Source of the DNA: Pectobacterium aquaticum
Lineage (GTDB): Bacteria > Pseudomonadota > Gammaproteobacteria > Enterobacterales > Enterobacteriaceae
Assembly: GCF_003382565.3 (NCBI RefSeq)
Contig: NZ_CP086253.1
Coordinates: forward strand, 4,340,001 to 4,404,000
Length of the DNA: 64,000 nucleotides
Direction of reading: 5' to 3'
Shown here: piece by piece, positions 46,136 through 59,763 of the stretch
Layout: each line of letters starts with the position of its first letter
Position numbering within the stretch: position 1 is the stretch's first letter
Program-made: the position numbers and the translations under genes
Notes under the pieces: generated by a model
What the model saw: only the letters and a program-made list of their open reading frames with translations
What the model was told of the DNA's origin: nothing
Databases searched by the model: none

Positions 46136-46548
46136 TCCTTTCACGTGGTGCAGTGTATCATCACTCGCATCACGCCCCCACTTTCCCGCAATGATCGCCC
46201 ACCAGAGATGTTCTTCACACTCGAAACCGTGCTGACCCACTGCTATCTATCAGGCAGTTACTGATATTTTGAGGGTAAAAATCCTGGATAAGGCCCATAA
46301 AAAACGCCCCGCTCAAAACTGAGCGGGGCGGCTAATATTCAGCCAAATCCGATTACGTGAAGTAAAAGGTCTGAAAGATAGAACATCTTACCTCTGTACC
46401 CTACGTCTTTAACTCTACCCTATTTTTTCACGGGAACAAAGGCTTTTTTGTTGTTTACTTTCATAGAAAATGGTTATCGATTACACAAAGTTAAACCAGG
46501 TCACACAATACTGTTATTTAATTACAGAAATAGCATAAAAATCGGCCA
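46136..46548. other. engB-polA intergenic region with Spot 42
   Basis: Convergent gap. Apart from the Spot 42 gene (46299-46404) no other gene is visible; the stretch 46405-46548 is the Spot 42 promoter region and polA 3' trailer. Confidence 0.6.
46299..46404 (-). ncRNA. spf: Spot 42 small regulatory RNA
   Basis: About 106 nt on the minus strand, beginning GTAGGGTACAGAGG and containing the conserved unstructured regions up to CACGTAATCGGATTTGGC, then a GC-rich terminator stem CGCCCCGCTCA/TGAGCGGGGCG with six Ts. It is nearly identical to E. coli Spot 42 except for the terminator stem. Its place between polA and engB is the conserved one. Spot 42 represses galK and other catabolic mRNAs through Hfq and is itself repressed by cAMP-CRP in E. 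coli. Confidence 0.95.
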
Positions 46549-49338
46549 TTAATGTGCTTCATCCCAGTTCATGCCCGTACCAATGTCTACCTGTAACGGA
46601 ACATTCAATTGCATACAGCCTTCCATTAATGCTTTGATTTTACTAATGGATTCCTCAATAACCGAATCATGAATCTCGAAAACCAATTCATCGTGAACCT
46701 GCATGATCATCTTCACCTTCGGCGTGTCTTTCTGTAGCCAATCGTCAATCGCGATCATCGCTTTCTTAATAATATCAGCAGCAGTGCCCTGCATTGGTGC
46801 GTTAATCGCCGCACGTTCCGCGCCTTTACGCGCCATCGCATTACGAGAATGGATATCAGGCAGATAGAGACGGCGACCGTCAAGCGTGGACACATAGCCA
46901 TGCTCAGCAGCCTGTTGACGCGTCCGCTCCATGTAATCCTGCACACCGGGGTAACGCTCAAAATACAGGTTCATGTACTTCTGCGATTCGCTACGCGGAA
47001 TATTCAACTGACGCGACAGGCCAAATGCGCTCATGCCGTAGATCAGACCAAAGTTGATCGCTTTCGCACTGCGGCGCTGTTCTGATGTCACCTTATCCAA
47101 GGCGATGCCAAACACTTCTGACGCCGTTGCCCGGTGGATATCCACCCCGTTAGCAAACGCGTTCAACAGCCCTTTATCACCGGATAAGTGCGCCATGATA
47201 CGCAGTTCGATTTGCGAGTAATCCGCCGCAACAATGCTGTAGCCCTTCGGTGCAATGAATGCCTGACGAATACGGCGCCCTTCGTCATTACGCACCGGGA
47301 TATTTTGCAGGTTCGGATCGCTGGAAGACAAACGCCCAGTTGCGGTAACAGCCTGATGATAAGACGTATGAACACGCTTCGTCGCCGGATTGATCATCAG
47401 CGGCAGCTTATCGGTGTAAGTAGATTTCAGCTTGGCCAACCCACGATATTCCAAGATCAGCTTCGGCAGAGGGTAATCCAGCGCCAGTTCAGCCAACACT
47501 TCTTCATTGGTTGACGGTGCGCCTTTTGGCGTTTTCTTCAGAATCGGCAGCTTTTGTTTTTCATACAAAATCCCCTGTAGCTGCTTGGTCGATGAGAGGT
47601 TGAACTCTTCGCCCGCCAGCTCATAGGCTTGTGTTTCCAACTCTGCCAGACGAATTGTGAGCTCTTTTGAGTGTTCCGCGAGGATAGCAGGATCGATAAG
47701 CACGCCCGTACGCTCAATGCGGGATAAAACCGGCACCAGCGGCATATCGATAGTCTGGAAGACTTGGCACAGATCGGCATGCGGCTGGAGTTTCCCCCAG
47801 AGCTTCTGGTGCAGATGCAGCGTAACGTCCGCGTCCTCGGCGGCATAAGGCCCAGCCTGTTCCAGCGCAATCTGATTAAACGTCAGCTGATTTTTTCCCT
47901 TACCCGCGATCTCTTCAAAGGTAATGGTTTTGTGGCTCAGATAGCGTTCGGCTAGGCTATCCATATCGTGGCGGCCCGCCACGCTGTCTAGCACATAAGA
48001 TTCCAGCATGGTATCAAACGCGATGCCGCGTAAATCGATGTCATACCGCTGCATCACGCCTTTATCAAATTTGAGATTCTGGCCAATCTTAAGCAGCTTC
48101 TCATCTTCCAGCAGCGGTTTGAACAAGGCCAATACCTTGGTGCGATCCAACTGTTCCGGTGCATCCAGATAGTCATGTGCCAACGGCAGATAAGCCGCTT
48201 CACCTGGCTTAATCGCAAATGACAGACCAATCAGATTGGCGGTGAGCGTATCCAGCCCGTCGGTTTCCGTATCAAAAGCGAAAACCTCAGCCTGTTTTAA
48301 ACGCTCAATCCAGTCCAGCAGCGTTTTTTCATCAAGAATCGTGACATAACCGTCGGCAGAAAGCGTAGGCGCGTTATCTTCTTCAGCAACTTGCTCAACC
48401 ACCGCGTTACTCACCGCCTGAACAGGCTGGCTGCTCTTTCTACCTTGCATCCAGGTGCCTGATTCAACATCTGATAACCAGCGTTTAAATTCATAACGGG
48501 AAAAAAGACGATGTAGCTCATCTACATCCAGCTCGTTAACGGTGAGCTGATCGCAGCTAAGCTCCAGCTCGACATCCGTTTTAATGGTGGCCAGCTGATA
48601 AGAGAGGTAGGCCACTTCTTTGTGCTGTTCCAGCTTCGGTGCCATGGTTTTCGCACCACGGAAGGAAAGCCCGGCAATTTTATCAAGATTGGCATAGAGC
48701 GAATCCAGCCCGCCGAGCCCTTGCAATAGCGCTTGAGCCGTTTTTTCACCCACGCCAGGTACACCGGGAATGTTATCCGATGCATCTCCCATCAGCGCAA
48801 GGAAATCGATAATCAGCTCAGGAGGAATACCGTACTTATCACACACTTCCTGTGGGCCAAGAATCGAGTTATTCATGGTATTGATGAGCGTCACGCTCGG
48901 CGTCACCAGTTGCGCCATATCTTTATCGCCGGTACTAATCAGCACCGACTTACCCGCTTTTTCCGCCTGAACGGCGAGCGTACCAATAACATCGTCCGCT
49001 TCTACGCCGGAAACCGCCAGAAGCGGAAGCCCCATCGCTTTCACCATCTTATGCAGAGGCTCTATTTGCTCGCGTAGATCCTCCGGCATCGGTGGGCGGT
49101 GAGCCTTATAATTTTCGAACAGTTCATCGCGAAACGTTTTTCCTTTCGCATCAAAAACGACGGCAACGTGGCTAGGCTGATATTGCAACAGCAAACTACG
49201 TAGCATATTCAGTACGCCATACATTGCACCGGTGGCTTCTCCCGCGCTGTTTGTTAACGGTGGGAAAGCGTGATAAGCACGATACAAATAGGATGAACCG
49301 TCTACCAGTATTAAAGGATTTTCTGCAATCTGAGCCAT
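46549..49338 (-). CDS. polA: DNA polymerase I
   Basis: A 929-residue repair and Okazaki-processing polymerase. Residues 1-~290 form the 5' nuclease (ILVDGSSYLYRAYHAFPPL, LLAVSGVEADDVIG). The 3'-5' exonuclease retains its acidic residues (FAFDTETDGLDTL), so proofreading is likely active. Polymerase motif A is AADYSQIELRIMAHLSGD, the O-helix RRSAKAINFGLIYGMSAFGL, and motif C QVHDELVFEIHD. Spot 42 lies downstream as usual. Confidence 0.98.
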   Translation of the reverse strand: MAQIAENPLILVDGSSYLYRAYHAFPPLTNSAGEATGAMYGVLNMLRSLLLQYQPSHVAVVFDAKGKTFRDELFENYKAHRPPMPEDLREQIEPLHKMVKAMGLPLLAVSGVEADDVIGTLAVQAEKAGKSVLISTGDKDMAQLVTPSVTLINTMNNSILGPQEVCDKYGIPPELIIDFLALMGDASDNIPGVPGVGEKTAQALLQGLGGLDSLYANLDKIAGLSFRGAKTMAPKLEQHKEVAYLSYQLATIKTDVELELSCDQLTVNELDVDELHRLFSRYEFKRWLSDVESGTWMQGRKSSQPVQAVSNAVVEQVAEEDNAPTLSADGYVTILDEKTLLDWIERLKQAEVFAFDTETDGLDTLTANLIGLSFAIKPGEAAYLPLAHDYLDAPEQLDRTKVLALFKPLLEDEKLLKIGQNLKFDKGVMQRYDIDLRGIAFDTMLESYVLDSVAGRHDMDSLAERYLSHKTITFEEIAGKGKNQLTFNQIALEQAGPYAAEDADVTLHLHQKLWGKLQPHADLCQVFQTIDMPLVPVLSRIERTGVLIDPAILAEHSKELTIRLAELETQAYELAGEEFNLSSTKQLQGILYEKQKLPILKKTPKGAPSTNEEVLAELALDYPLPKLILEYRGLAKLKSTYTDKLPLMINPATKRVHTSYHQAVTATGRLSSSDPNLQNIPVRNDEGRRIRQAFIAPKGYSIVAADYSQIELRIMAHLSGDKGLLNAFANGVDIHRATASEVFGIALDKVTSEQRRSAKAINFGLIYGMSAFGLSRQLNIPRSESQKYMNLYFERYPGVQDYMERTRQQAAEHGYVSTLDGRRLYLPDIHSRNAMARKGAERAAINAPMQGTAADIIKKAMIAIDDWLQKDTPKVKMIMQVHDELVFEIHDSVIEESISKIKALMEGCMQLNVPLQVDIGTGMNWDEAH

Positions 49339-49716
49339 AGCCTGCCATGATCGTTGTTGTCTGTCATAGCGCTAAGCATGCCATAGGTCAGGGAAAGAGA
49401 CGATCCTTAACGTGAGGTATTGGCTGATTTTGCATGGATCCTCGCAAGATCTTCCTGTGGATAACTTTGTGAATAGTTTTCCCCGATTAATTGCTAACTC
49501 TCCTTATTATCTTAAGCTACTTTTTTATATTCATTAATTTCATGAAGTTATAATATAATCTATTTGTTTTTCAGGTATGAAAAACCGTCATCCAATTTGT
49601 GGATATAAACAAAAAGATAAATAGATATTGCGAGTTGATGAGATATAAAAGATAAGAAGATGAACAGCAGGAAGGTATAAGTTCATGCGGTTTTACCCGC
49701 ATGACTTATTAAATAA
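49339..49716. other. polA upstream region
   Basis: 378 bp without a gene between dsbA and polA. It carries a perfect DnaA-box-like TTATCCACA on the minus strand (49456-49464) about 118 bp before polA, and a one-mismatch relative (TGTGGATAT) near 49599. The dsbA terminator is at 49677. Confidence 0.5.
49677..49710 (-). terminator. dsbA terminator
   Basis: An imperfect long inverted repeat (ATAAGT-CATGCGG / CCGCATGAACTTAT) just past the dsbA stop on the minus strand. Confidence 0.75.
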
Positions 49717-50340
49717 TTACTTCTTGGTAATGAGGAACTTCACCACGTCAGCGTACTGTTTTACATATCCATCCATTGAACTGGTATCAAGACCATCATT
49801 CTTGATCATATATTTACCGTTAACGAACATGGCTGGAACACCGCGTAATTGTAAATCTGCCGCCGCTTTTTCCTGCTGGGCAACCAAAGATTTCACAACA
49901 AAGCTATTTAGTGCACCATCAAACTCTTCCGCGCTCACGCCAGCTTTCACAAAGACTTCGCGAATATCTTCCGGTTTTTGTACGGTCTGTGTTTTCTGAA
50001 CCGCATCAAACATCAGCGGGGTAATTTTATCTTCAACGCCCAGCGCCATAGCGACAGCCCATGCCTGCGTCAGGTTTTTACCCAGTGGGCCCAGGAAGTC
50101 CACGTGATAACGTGTCATCTTCGTACCTTCTGGCAACGCTTTTTTTACTGCATCTGGAACGTGGTAAACCTGTTCAAATTGATAGCAGTGCGGGCAATAG
50201 AATGAGAAGAACTCAAGAACCTGAGACTCTTGGGTTGCAGGTTTATCTAATTCTACATATTGTTTGCCGTCAGAAAACTCTGCAGCAGAAGCACTAAATG
50301 CCAGAACAACGCCCATCAGCGCAAGCAATAATTTTTTCAT
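49717..50340 (-). CDS. dsbA: Periplasmic thiol:disulfide oxidase DsbA
   Basis: A 207-residue secreted thioredoxin-fold oxidase that introduces disulfides into exported proteins. MKKLLLALMGVVLAFSASAA is the signal peptide, FYCPHCYQFE the active site (C49, C52), and RGVPAMFV the cis-proline loop. The start at 50338-50340 is used because the longer frame reads through the srkA-dsbA junction. It is 24 bp downstream of srkA; the pair is an operon in E. coli, partly under Cpx control. Confidence 0.97.
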   Translation of the reverse strand: MKKLLLALMGVVLAFSASAAEFSDGKQYVELDKPATQESQVLEFFSFYCPHCYQFEQVYHVPDAVKKALPEGTKMTRYHVDFLGPLGKNLTQAWAVAMALGVEDKITPLMFDAVQKTQTVQKPEDIREVFVKAGVSAEEFDGALNSFVVKSLVAQQEKAAADLQLRGVPAMFVNGKYMIKNDGLDTSSMDGYVKQYADVVKFLITKK

Positions 50341-50364
50341 AAATTTCACTCTCTCCATTTAATT

Positions 50365-51351
50365 TCAGTACATTGGCATTAGCTGTAGAGGAGGTTCCTG
50401 CAACAGCTGAGTTTGCCCAATAAATATTGCCGTTTGCTTCAACCAGAAATCAGCATCCGTCATCCAGGGGAAATTTTTCGGAAACGCGGGATCTTCCCAG
50501 CGACGGGCAACCCAAGCCAGATAATAAACCTGCCGCATCGCGCGAAGAGGCTCAATCAGCGCGAGCTCTTTCTCCTGAAATTCCGCAAATTCGCTATAGG
50601 CTTCTAACAAGATATCCAGTTGAATACGTTGTTCACGACGGTCACCATGCAACAGCATCCATAAATCCTGAATTGCTGGACCATTGCGGGCATCATCCAA
50701 ATCCACAAATAGCGGACCATCACGCCACAAAATATTGCCTGGATGACAATCCCCATGCAGACGCAGTGGCCGCCAGTCGTTATGCCAATAAGTTTCAACT
50801 GTATCAATCAGTTGACGGGTCGCCTGTAAAAAATCATGTCGATGTATTTTCGGTATTAGCGGACATGTCTCCAGCAGCAGATAAGGTTCATGCAGATATT
50901 CATTTACCCCAATCGTCGGACGCTCGGTGAATAACGATTTCTGTCCCGTCTGGTGAATCCGACCGAGAAAACGACCGACCCACTCTAGCTGGTCTTCATT
51001 ATCCATTTCATACTGCCGCCCGCCCACGCTGGGGAATACGGCAAAATGAAATCCTTCATAGACATTCAACGTCTGTCCATTAAGCGAGATGGGGGCGACA
51101 ATAGGGACTTCATCTTCTGCCAATTGCTGGGCAAAAATATGCTCTTCCTGAATCTGCGCCGTGCTCCACCGTTCTGGGCGGTAAAATTTCACCACGAATC
51201 GTTTACGATCTTCATCCGCAAACTGGTACACCCGGTTCTCATAACTGTTTAATGCCGTCAAACCAGAATCAACGCGCAGCCCAACATCCAGCAAGGCATC
51301 CATGATCAGATCGGGGAATAGCGTCTGAAAATTAAATATCGAACTATTCAT
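50365..51351 (-). CDS. srkA: Stress response kinase A (SrkA/YihE/RdoA)
   Basis: A 328-residue aminoglycoside-phosphotransferase-like Ser/Thr kinase of the Cpx-linked stress response. The kinase elements are RFVVKFYRPERW (ATP lysine), LRLHGDCHPGNILW (catalytic HGDxHxxN loop) and LFVDLDDARNGPAIQDLWML (metal-binding Asp). I start it at ATG 51349-51351 (MNSSIFNFQTLFPD), as in E. coli. It is followed by dsbA. Confidence 0.95.
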   Translation of the reverse strand: MNSSIFNFQTLFPDLIMDALLDVGLRVDSGLTALNSYENRVYQFADEDRKRFVVKFYRPERWSTAQIQEEHIFAQQLAEDEVPIVAPISLNGQTLNVYEGFHFAVFPSVGGRQYEMDNEDQLEWVGRFLGRIHQTGQKSLFTERPTIGVNEYLHEPYLLLETCPLIPKIHRHDFLQATRQLIDTVETYWHNDWRPLRLHGDCHPGNILWRDGPLFVDLDDARNGPAIQDLWMLLHGDRREQRIQLDILLEAYSEFAEFQEKELALIEPLRAMRQVYYLAWVARRWEDPAFPKNFPWMTDADFWLKQTAIFIGQTQLLQEPPLQLMPMY

Positions 51352-51429
51352 CACGGCCACAAATGGTTAGAGGCAATGTAATAGGTATGCGTGCAATAGT
51401 TAGCATCATGAACGTGTTATTCCTTTCCA

Positions 51430-51699
51430 CTAGTCTTTAATAACTCCTCGGGCACGAAGCAAAGCTGTCTTAAAATCTTCTTCGTAGTCTTTCTTCAAAC
51501 CGGGGATGACTTGTTCTTTATCTGCATCACGCATTTTTAGATGGTAAATAAGGATATCATCAGTCAGTTCATTTAACTGCCCCTCGAACCCCGCCTCCTG
51601 TGCAAGGTTTTGTAAAAATTGCACCAGATTTAAATCGGGTTCTTTTTGCCAGGCTGGGTGCAACAGTTCAATAAGCTCATTAACACGATGACATTTCAT
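51430..51699 (-). CDS. yihD: YihD family protein
   Basis: An 89-residue protein of unknown function (MKCHRVNELIELLHPAWQKE) conserved across enterobacteria beside srkA and mobA. It is acidic and helical with no membrane segment or known motif. GGAGAAA precedes its ATG. Confidence 0.93.
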   Translation of the reverse strand: MKCHRVNELIELLHPAWQKEPDLNLVQFLQNLAQEAGFEGQLNELTDDILIYHLKMRDADKEQVIPGLKKDYEEDFKTALLRARGVIKD

Positions 51700-51911
51700 T
51701 TTTTTCTCCTTAAAAAAGATTTGTGCTCAATAAATTTCAAGGTGCCAGAAGCCGCTTGAACGATATTGAGCATATAGTGATAAAAATAACAGCCTTGCGC
51801 ATATGAGGAAAGAACTTGGTCTTCAGCGAAAGTTTTTAGAGAATAACGCATAGTTTATCCCTCAAAACATTCAGAACAGAAGAAAGTGAGCATAGATACT
51901 TGGAAAGCAAA

Positions 51912-52490
51912 ATGATTACCGGTGTTATTCTCGCAGGCGGACGGGCAACACGCATGGGCGGGCACGATAAAGGTCTTATAGCACTGAACGGTGTGCCGCT
52001 ATACCAGCACGTTCTGTATCGGCTTAAAGCACAGGTCGATGAGGTCATGATTAGCGCTAACCGCAATCAGGTTGTGTATGCGCAAAGTGGCTGCCGCATT
52101 ATTGGTGACGTTGATACAAGCTTTCCAGGCCCGTTGGCGGGCATTCTGAGCGGATTACATGCCTCTTCATCCGAATGGGTCGCATTCGTCCCTTGCGATG
52201 TCCCTGCTCTCCCCCTCGATCTGGTTCACCGATTGTGGGAAGCACGTGGGGAAGCCAATGCGGCTTATGCCACTGATGGAGAACGGCCACATCCCACATT
52301 ACTCTTAATCAATAGAAACCTTATTGAGCCGTTGGAAGCTTATCTGCATCTTGGAAACCGTAAGCTGATGCTATTTATGGAACAGGTTGGAGCAAACGCT
52401 GTTTCATTTAGCGATCAGCCTAAAGCCTTTCGCAATATGAATTCGCCTGAAGATTTATCCAATTGGGAGGATCAACACCGTGAATCCTAA
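51912..52490 (+). CDS. mobA: Molybdenum cofactor guanylyltransferase
   Basis: A 192-residue enzyme that joins GTP to molybdopterin-Mo to give the guanine dinucleotide cofactor. The nucleotidyltransferase signature is GVILAGGRATRMGGHDKGL at the start, with DVDTSFPGPLAGILSGL and the metal-binding PCDVPALP. The ATG at 51912 is preferred over the upstream TTG at 51900. It overlaps mobB by 11 bp. Confidence 0.94.
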   Translation: MITGVILAGGRATRMGGHDKGLIALNGVPLYQHVLYRLKAQVDEVMISANRNQVVYAQSGCRIIGDVDTSFPGPLAGILSGLHASSSEWVAFVPCDVPALPLDLVHRLWEARGEANAAYATDGERPHPTLLLINRNLIEPLEAYLHLGNRKLMLFMEQVGANAVSFSDQPKAFRNMNSPEDLSNWEDQHRES

Positions 52491-53001
52491 TCGTGTCCCC
52501 TTGCTCGCTATTACTGCTTATAGCGGTACAGGTAAAACGGCATTACTTAAACACGTCATCCCGCTGCTGACTCATCATGGTGTTCGAGTCGGACTTATTA
52601 AACATACACATCATCAAATGGATATTGATACGCCAGGTAAAGATAGCTATGAGCTCCGTAAGGCAGGCGCAGCACAAACCATTGTTGCCAGCAGCCAAAG
52701 GTGGGCGCTGATGACGGAGACTCCAGATCAGGAAGAACCCAATATTTACGATCTAGCTGGGAAAATGGATGTATCAACTCTCGACCTGGTGCTGGTTGAG
52801 GGTTTTAAACACGAGAAGATCGCTAAAATAGCCTTATTTCGCCAATCATTGGGTAGGGAATTAAGTGATTTGATCGATGAATATGTCATCGCGATTGCAG
52901 CGGATACAGAGATAGACACCCGACTTCCGGTGCTTGATATCAATCAACCAGAACAGGTTGCTGCTTTTATCCGACAATGGCTCAAAAATAATAATCTGTA
53001 G
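52480..53001 (+). CDS. mobB: Molybdopterin-guanine dinucleotide biosynthesis adapter MobB
   Basis: A 173-residue P-loop GTPase that assists MobA. ITAYSGTGKTALLKHVIPLL carries the Walker A, followed by KHTHHQMDIDTPGKDS and VEGFKHEKIAKI. It starts with GTG after GGGAGG. It ends the pair upstream of the rRNA terminator. Confidence 0.94.
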   Translation: MNPNRVPLLAITAYSGTGKTALLKHVIPLLTHHGVRVGLIKHTHHQMDIDTPGKDSYELRKAGAAQTIVASSQRWALMTETPDQEEPNIYDLAGKMDVSTLDLVLVEGFKHEKIAKIALFRQSLGRELSDLIDEYVIAIAADTEIDTRLPVLDINQPEQVAAFIRQWLKNNNL

Positions 53002-53145
53002 TGCGGAATAGACAACCGTTAATACTGAACCATTGGGTAATGTCTGGCAGAAAATGGGCTTCTGAACCCAAAAAACTAAACCCTCCCCATGCGCTGTATC
53101 CATCATGTGATCTTCAGATTTTTGTAAATCCACCCAATTCCCATA

Positions 53146-53177
53146 GCAAAAAGCCCCTGTCTTGCGACAGGGGCTTT
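53146..53177 (-). terminator. rRNA operon terminator
   Basis: A 12-bp stem (AAAGCCCCTGTC/GACAGGGGCTTT) with a 4-nt loop on the minus strand, followed by a T-run (complement of the As at 53147-53151), just past 5S. Confidence 0.93.
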
Positions 53178-53188
53178 CCACTTATTTG

Positions 53189-53308
53189 ATGCCTGGCAGT
53201 TCCCTACTCTCACATGGGGAAGCCCCACACTACCATCGGCGCTACGGCGTTTCACTTCTGAGTTCGGCATGGGGTCAGGTGGGACCACCGCGCTATCGCC
53301 GCCAGGCA
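53189..53308 (-). rRNA. rrf: 5S ribosomal RNA
   Basis: 120 nt reading TGCCTGGCGGCGATAGCGCG at the 5' end and ...GGAACTGCCAGGCAT at the 3' end; the ends pair (TGCCTGGC/GCCAGGCA) to close helix I. It contains the conserved CCGAACTCAGAAGTGAAACG loop. Only one copy is present after 23S. Confidence 0.97.
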
Positions 53309-53435
53309 AATTCTGTTTCATTCCAACCGTCATGCTTCGCTCACGCTCTCGCACAACCATCAGAACCAATCCTAAAACAAGCTAAATATCAAAACACGTC
53401 TCTATGAGTCACTCGCAAAACACCTTCGGTGTTGT

Positions 53436-56342
<2,907 letters not shown>

Positions 56343-56577
56343 TCACAACCCGAAGGTGTCTTTAATAAATAAAGCCAACGTCGCGCTGCGATTATTTGAG
56401 AGACTCATTGACAAACTGATTCATCACTCACACTACATTACTGTTGTGTCAGTATGTTCAGCTGTCATGTTTCAATTTTCAGCTTGTTCCAGATTGTTAA
56501 AGAGCAATATCGTAAACATGACTCCGAAGAATCATCTTTAAGATATTCATGATAATGTCTTTCACTCATTATCGGAT

Positions 56578-56653
56578 TGGCGTCCCCAAGGGGATTCGAA
56601 CCCCTGTTACAGCCGTGAAAGGGCAGTGTCCTAGGCCTCTAGACGATGGGGAC
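56578..56653 (-). tRNA. tRNA-Glu (anticodon TTC)
   Basis: A 76-nt spacer tRNA: GTCCCCATCGTCTAGAGG start, anticodon loop CTTTCAC with anticodon TTC, T-loop GGTTCGAATCC and encoded GCCA. It is the only tRNA between 16S and 23S, so this is a Glu-type rrn operon. Confidence 0.98.
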
Positions 56654-56793
56654 ACGAAAAATCCGTACCGAATCAGAAATTCGGCACTATCGCGTCAGCA
56701 TGAGTTTACACTCATCGCATCAACAGGTGCGCTTGCTCAGTATTTTCATCAGACAATCTGTGTGAGCACTTCACTTAACACACATCTTCTTGG

Positions 56794-58335
<1,542 letters not shown>

Positions 58336-58456
58336 AAGATTTGTTTGATTTGCTGAACTCGTCAGCGATGCTCAAAGAATTAGTCACTGTTCATTCGTAA
58401 TGAATTTTACTGTTGTTCACTCTTCAAGACTTTTTTATATCGTTAAGATACGGTCT

Positions 58457-58500
58457 TGTGAGTGCCCACACAGATTGTCTGATTATATTGTTAAAGAGCA
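58457..58500 (-). promoter_or_regulatory. rrn leader antitermination region (boxA)
   Basis: The minus strand reads TGCTCTTTAACAATATAATC, the conserved rRNA boxA-type antitermination signal (TGCTCTTTAACA), ~165 nt upstream of 16S. Confidence 0.8.
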
Positions 58501-58530
58501 GTGCCACTTCATCGGTGGCGCGGGCTGCAC

Positions 58531-58558
58531 ATACTATGCTTTTCCGCTGTGAAGTCAA
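58531..58558 (-). promoter_or_regulatory. rrn P2 promoter
   Basis: TTGACT (-35) and TAGTAT (-10) on the minus strand with a 16-bp spacer, followed by the GC-rich discriminator GTGCAGCCCGC. The spacing and place match rrn P2. Confidence 0.75.
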
Positions 58559-58636
58559 GTCATTACTGACTGCTTCGTTGAATCTTTTTGCTGTCACCAC
58601 AACCGCGTGTCGCTGTTGCCGTGTCAGTGGATGCGC

Positions 58637-58664
58637 ATTATAGGGACTTCTCGGCCACTGACAA
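58637..58664 (-). promoter_or_regulatory. rrn P1 promoter
   Basis: TTGTCA (-35) and a perfect TATAAT (-10) with a 16-bp spacer and discriminator GCGC on the minus strand. An AT-rich UP-element-like tract (AAAAAAAAATCACTCGATAA region on the plus strand) lies just upstream, typical of strong ppGpp-controlled rrn P1 promoters. Confidence 0.88.
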
Positions 58665-58764
58665 GCGCTAAATGCAAAAAAATTATCGAGTGATTTTTTT
58701 TTCAGCAAAGCGAATTAAAAGACGCCATTATGCCGGGTTTTTCGCCGCTAATTGGGCGAAATTA

Positions 58765-59760
58765 TCATCGAACAGACTGACGAACCATCAATTCCGGCGT
58801 CAACACCAGCGCATTAGGTTCTGTATTGGGATGTTCTAGACGATACAAAAGTGTATCCACCGCTAATTCGCCGAGTTCATCTTTAGGTTGGTGAACAGTA
58901 GTTAGAGGTGGAGACATATAGCGGGCCAGTTCAATGTCATCGTAACCAATAACTGCCATATCTTGCGGAATAGAAAGTCCAGCCTGATAAAGCGCATGGT
59001 AAACGCCAACGGCCATCGCATCGTTACTGGTGAACACCGCTTCAGGTTTATCTTCCAGCGCTAACAACTGCTGCATAGCGCGGTAGCCCGCTTCAAACTC
59101 AAAATCACCGAAAATTTCATAATCAGCGGGAACGGATAGCCCAGCGAGCTGCATCGCCTGTCGATAACCTTCTAATCGGTTATAGGCGGTCGTCTTGTCT
59201 TTTGGACCCGCAATGCAGGCTATCTTTTTATAACCACGGGAAATGAGGTAATTGGTCGCGATCTCTCCACCGAGCAGGGAGTTATCTTTAATGACGTCCA
59301 TGACGCCCTCAAAAGGGGCCCAATCCATCATGACCATAGGTATTGAAGGATAGCGGCTCATCATTTCAGGCAAAGGGCGATGGTTTTCGGTGCACATCAG
59401 CAGTACGCCGTCGACCCGCTTTTGCAGCAGCGTTTCGAGACTATGGCTCATTCTGTCGCGATCGCCTTCGGTGTTGCACAGAATCAGGCTATAGCCTCGC
59501 TCATAACAGCAGCGCTCTACGCCACGAACCACTTCGGCATAAAATGGGTTATTACTGGCGGTGAGCAACATGCCGATGGTGCGGGTCTGGTTTATTTTCA
59601 GACTTCTGGCCAGCGCAGACGGCGCATAGTTGAGATCCTCAACGGCCTTCACCACTTTTTCGCGAATGGTATCGCTGACAAAACGATTGTTATTAATGAC
59701 GTGAGATACGGTAGAAGTAGAAACGCCCGCAAGACGGGCGACATCTTTCATGGTGGCCAA
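58765..59760 (-). CDS. rbsR: Ribose operon repressor RbsR
   Basis: A 331-residue LacI-family repressor released by ribose. The helix-turn-helix is MKDVARLAGVSTSTVSHVIN at the start, and the periplasmic-binding-like effector domain includes NPFYAEVVRGVE and VFTSNDAMAVGVY. The frame begins at a TTG (59758-59760), with an ATG three codons later as an alternative. It ends the rbs operon 3 bp after rbsK; the rRNA promoters follow directly. Confidence 0.95.
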   Translation of the reverse strand: MATMKDVARLAGVSTSTVSHVINNNRFVSDTIREKVVKAVEDLNYAPSALARSLKINQTRTIGMLLTASNNPFYAEVVRGVERCCYERGYSLILCNTEGDRDRMSHSLETLLQKRVDGVLLMCTENHRPLPEMMSRYPSIPMVMMDWAPFEGVMDVIKDNSLLGGEIATNYLISRGYKKIACIAGPKDKTTAYNRLEGYRQAMQLAGLSVPADYEIFGDFEFEAGYRAMQQLLALEDKPEAVFTSNDAMAVGVYHALYQAGLSIPQDMAVIGYDDIELARYMSPPLTTVHQPKDELGELAVDTLLYRLEHPNTEPNALVLTPELMVRQSVR

Positions 59761-59763
59761 AGA

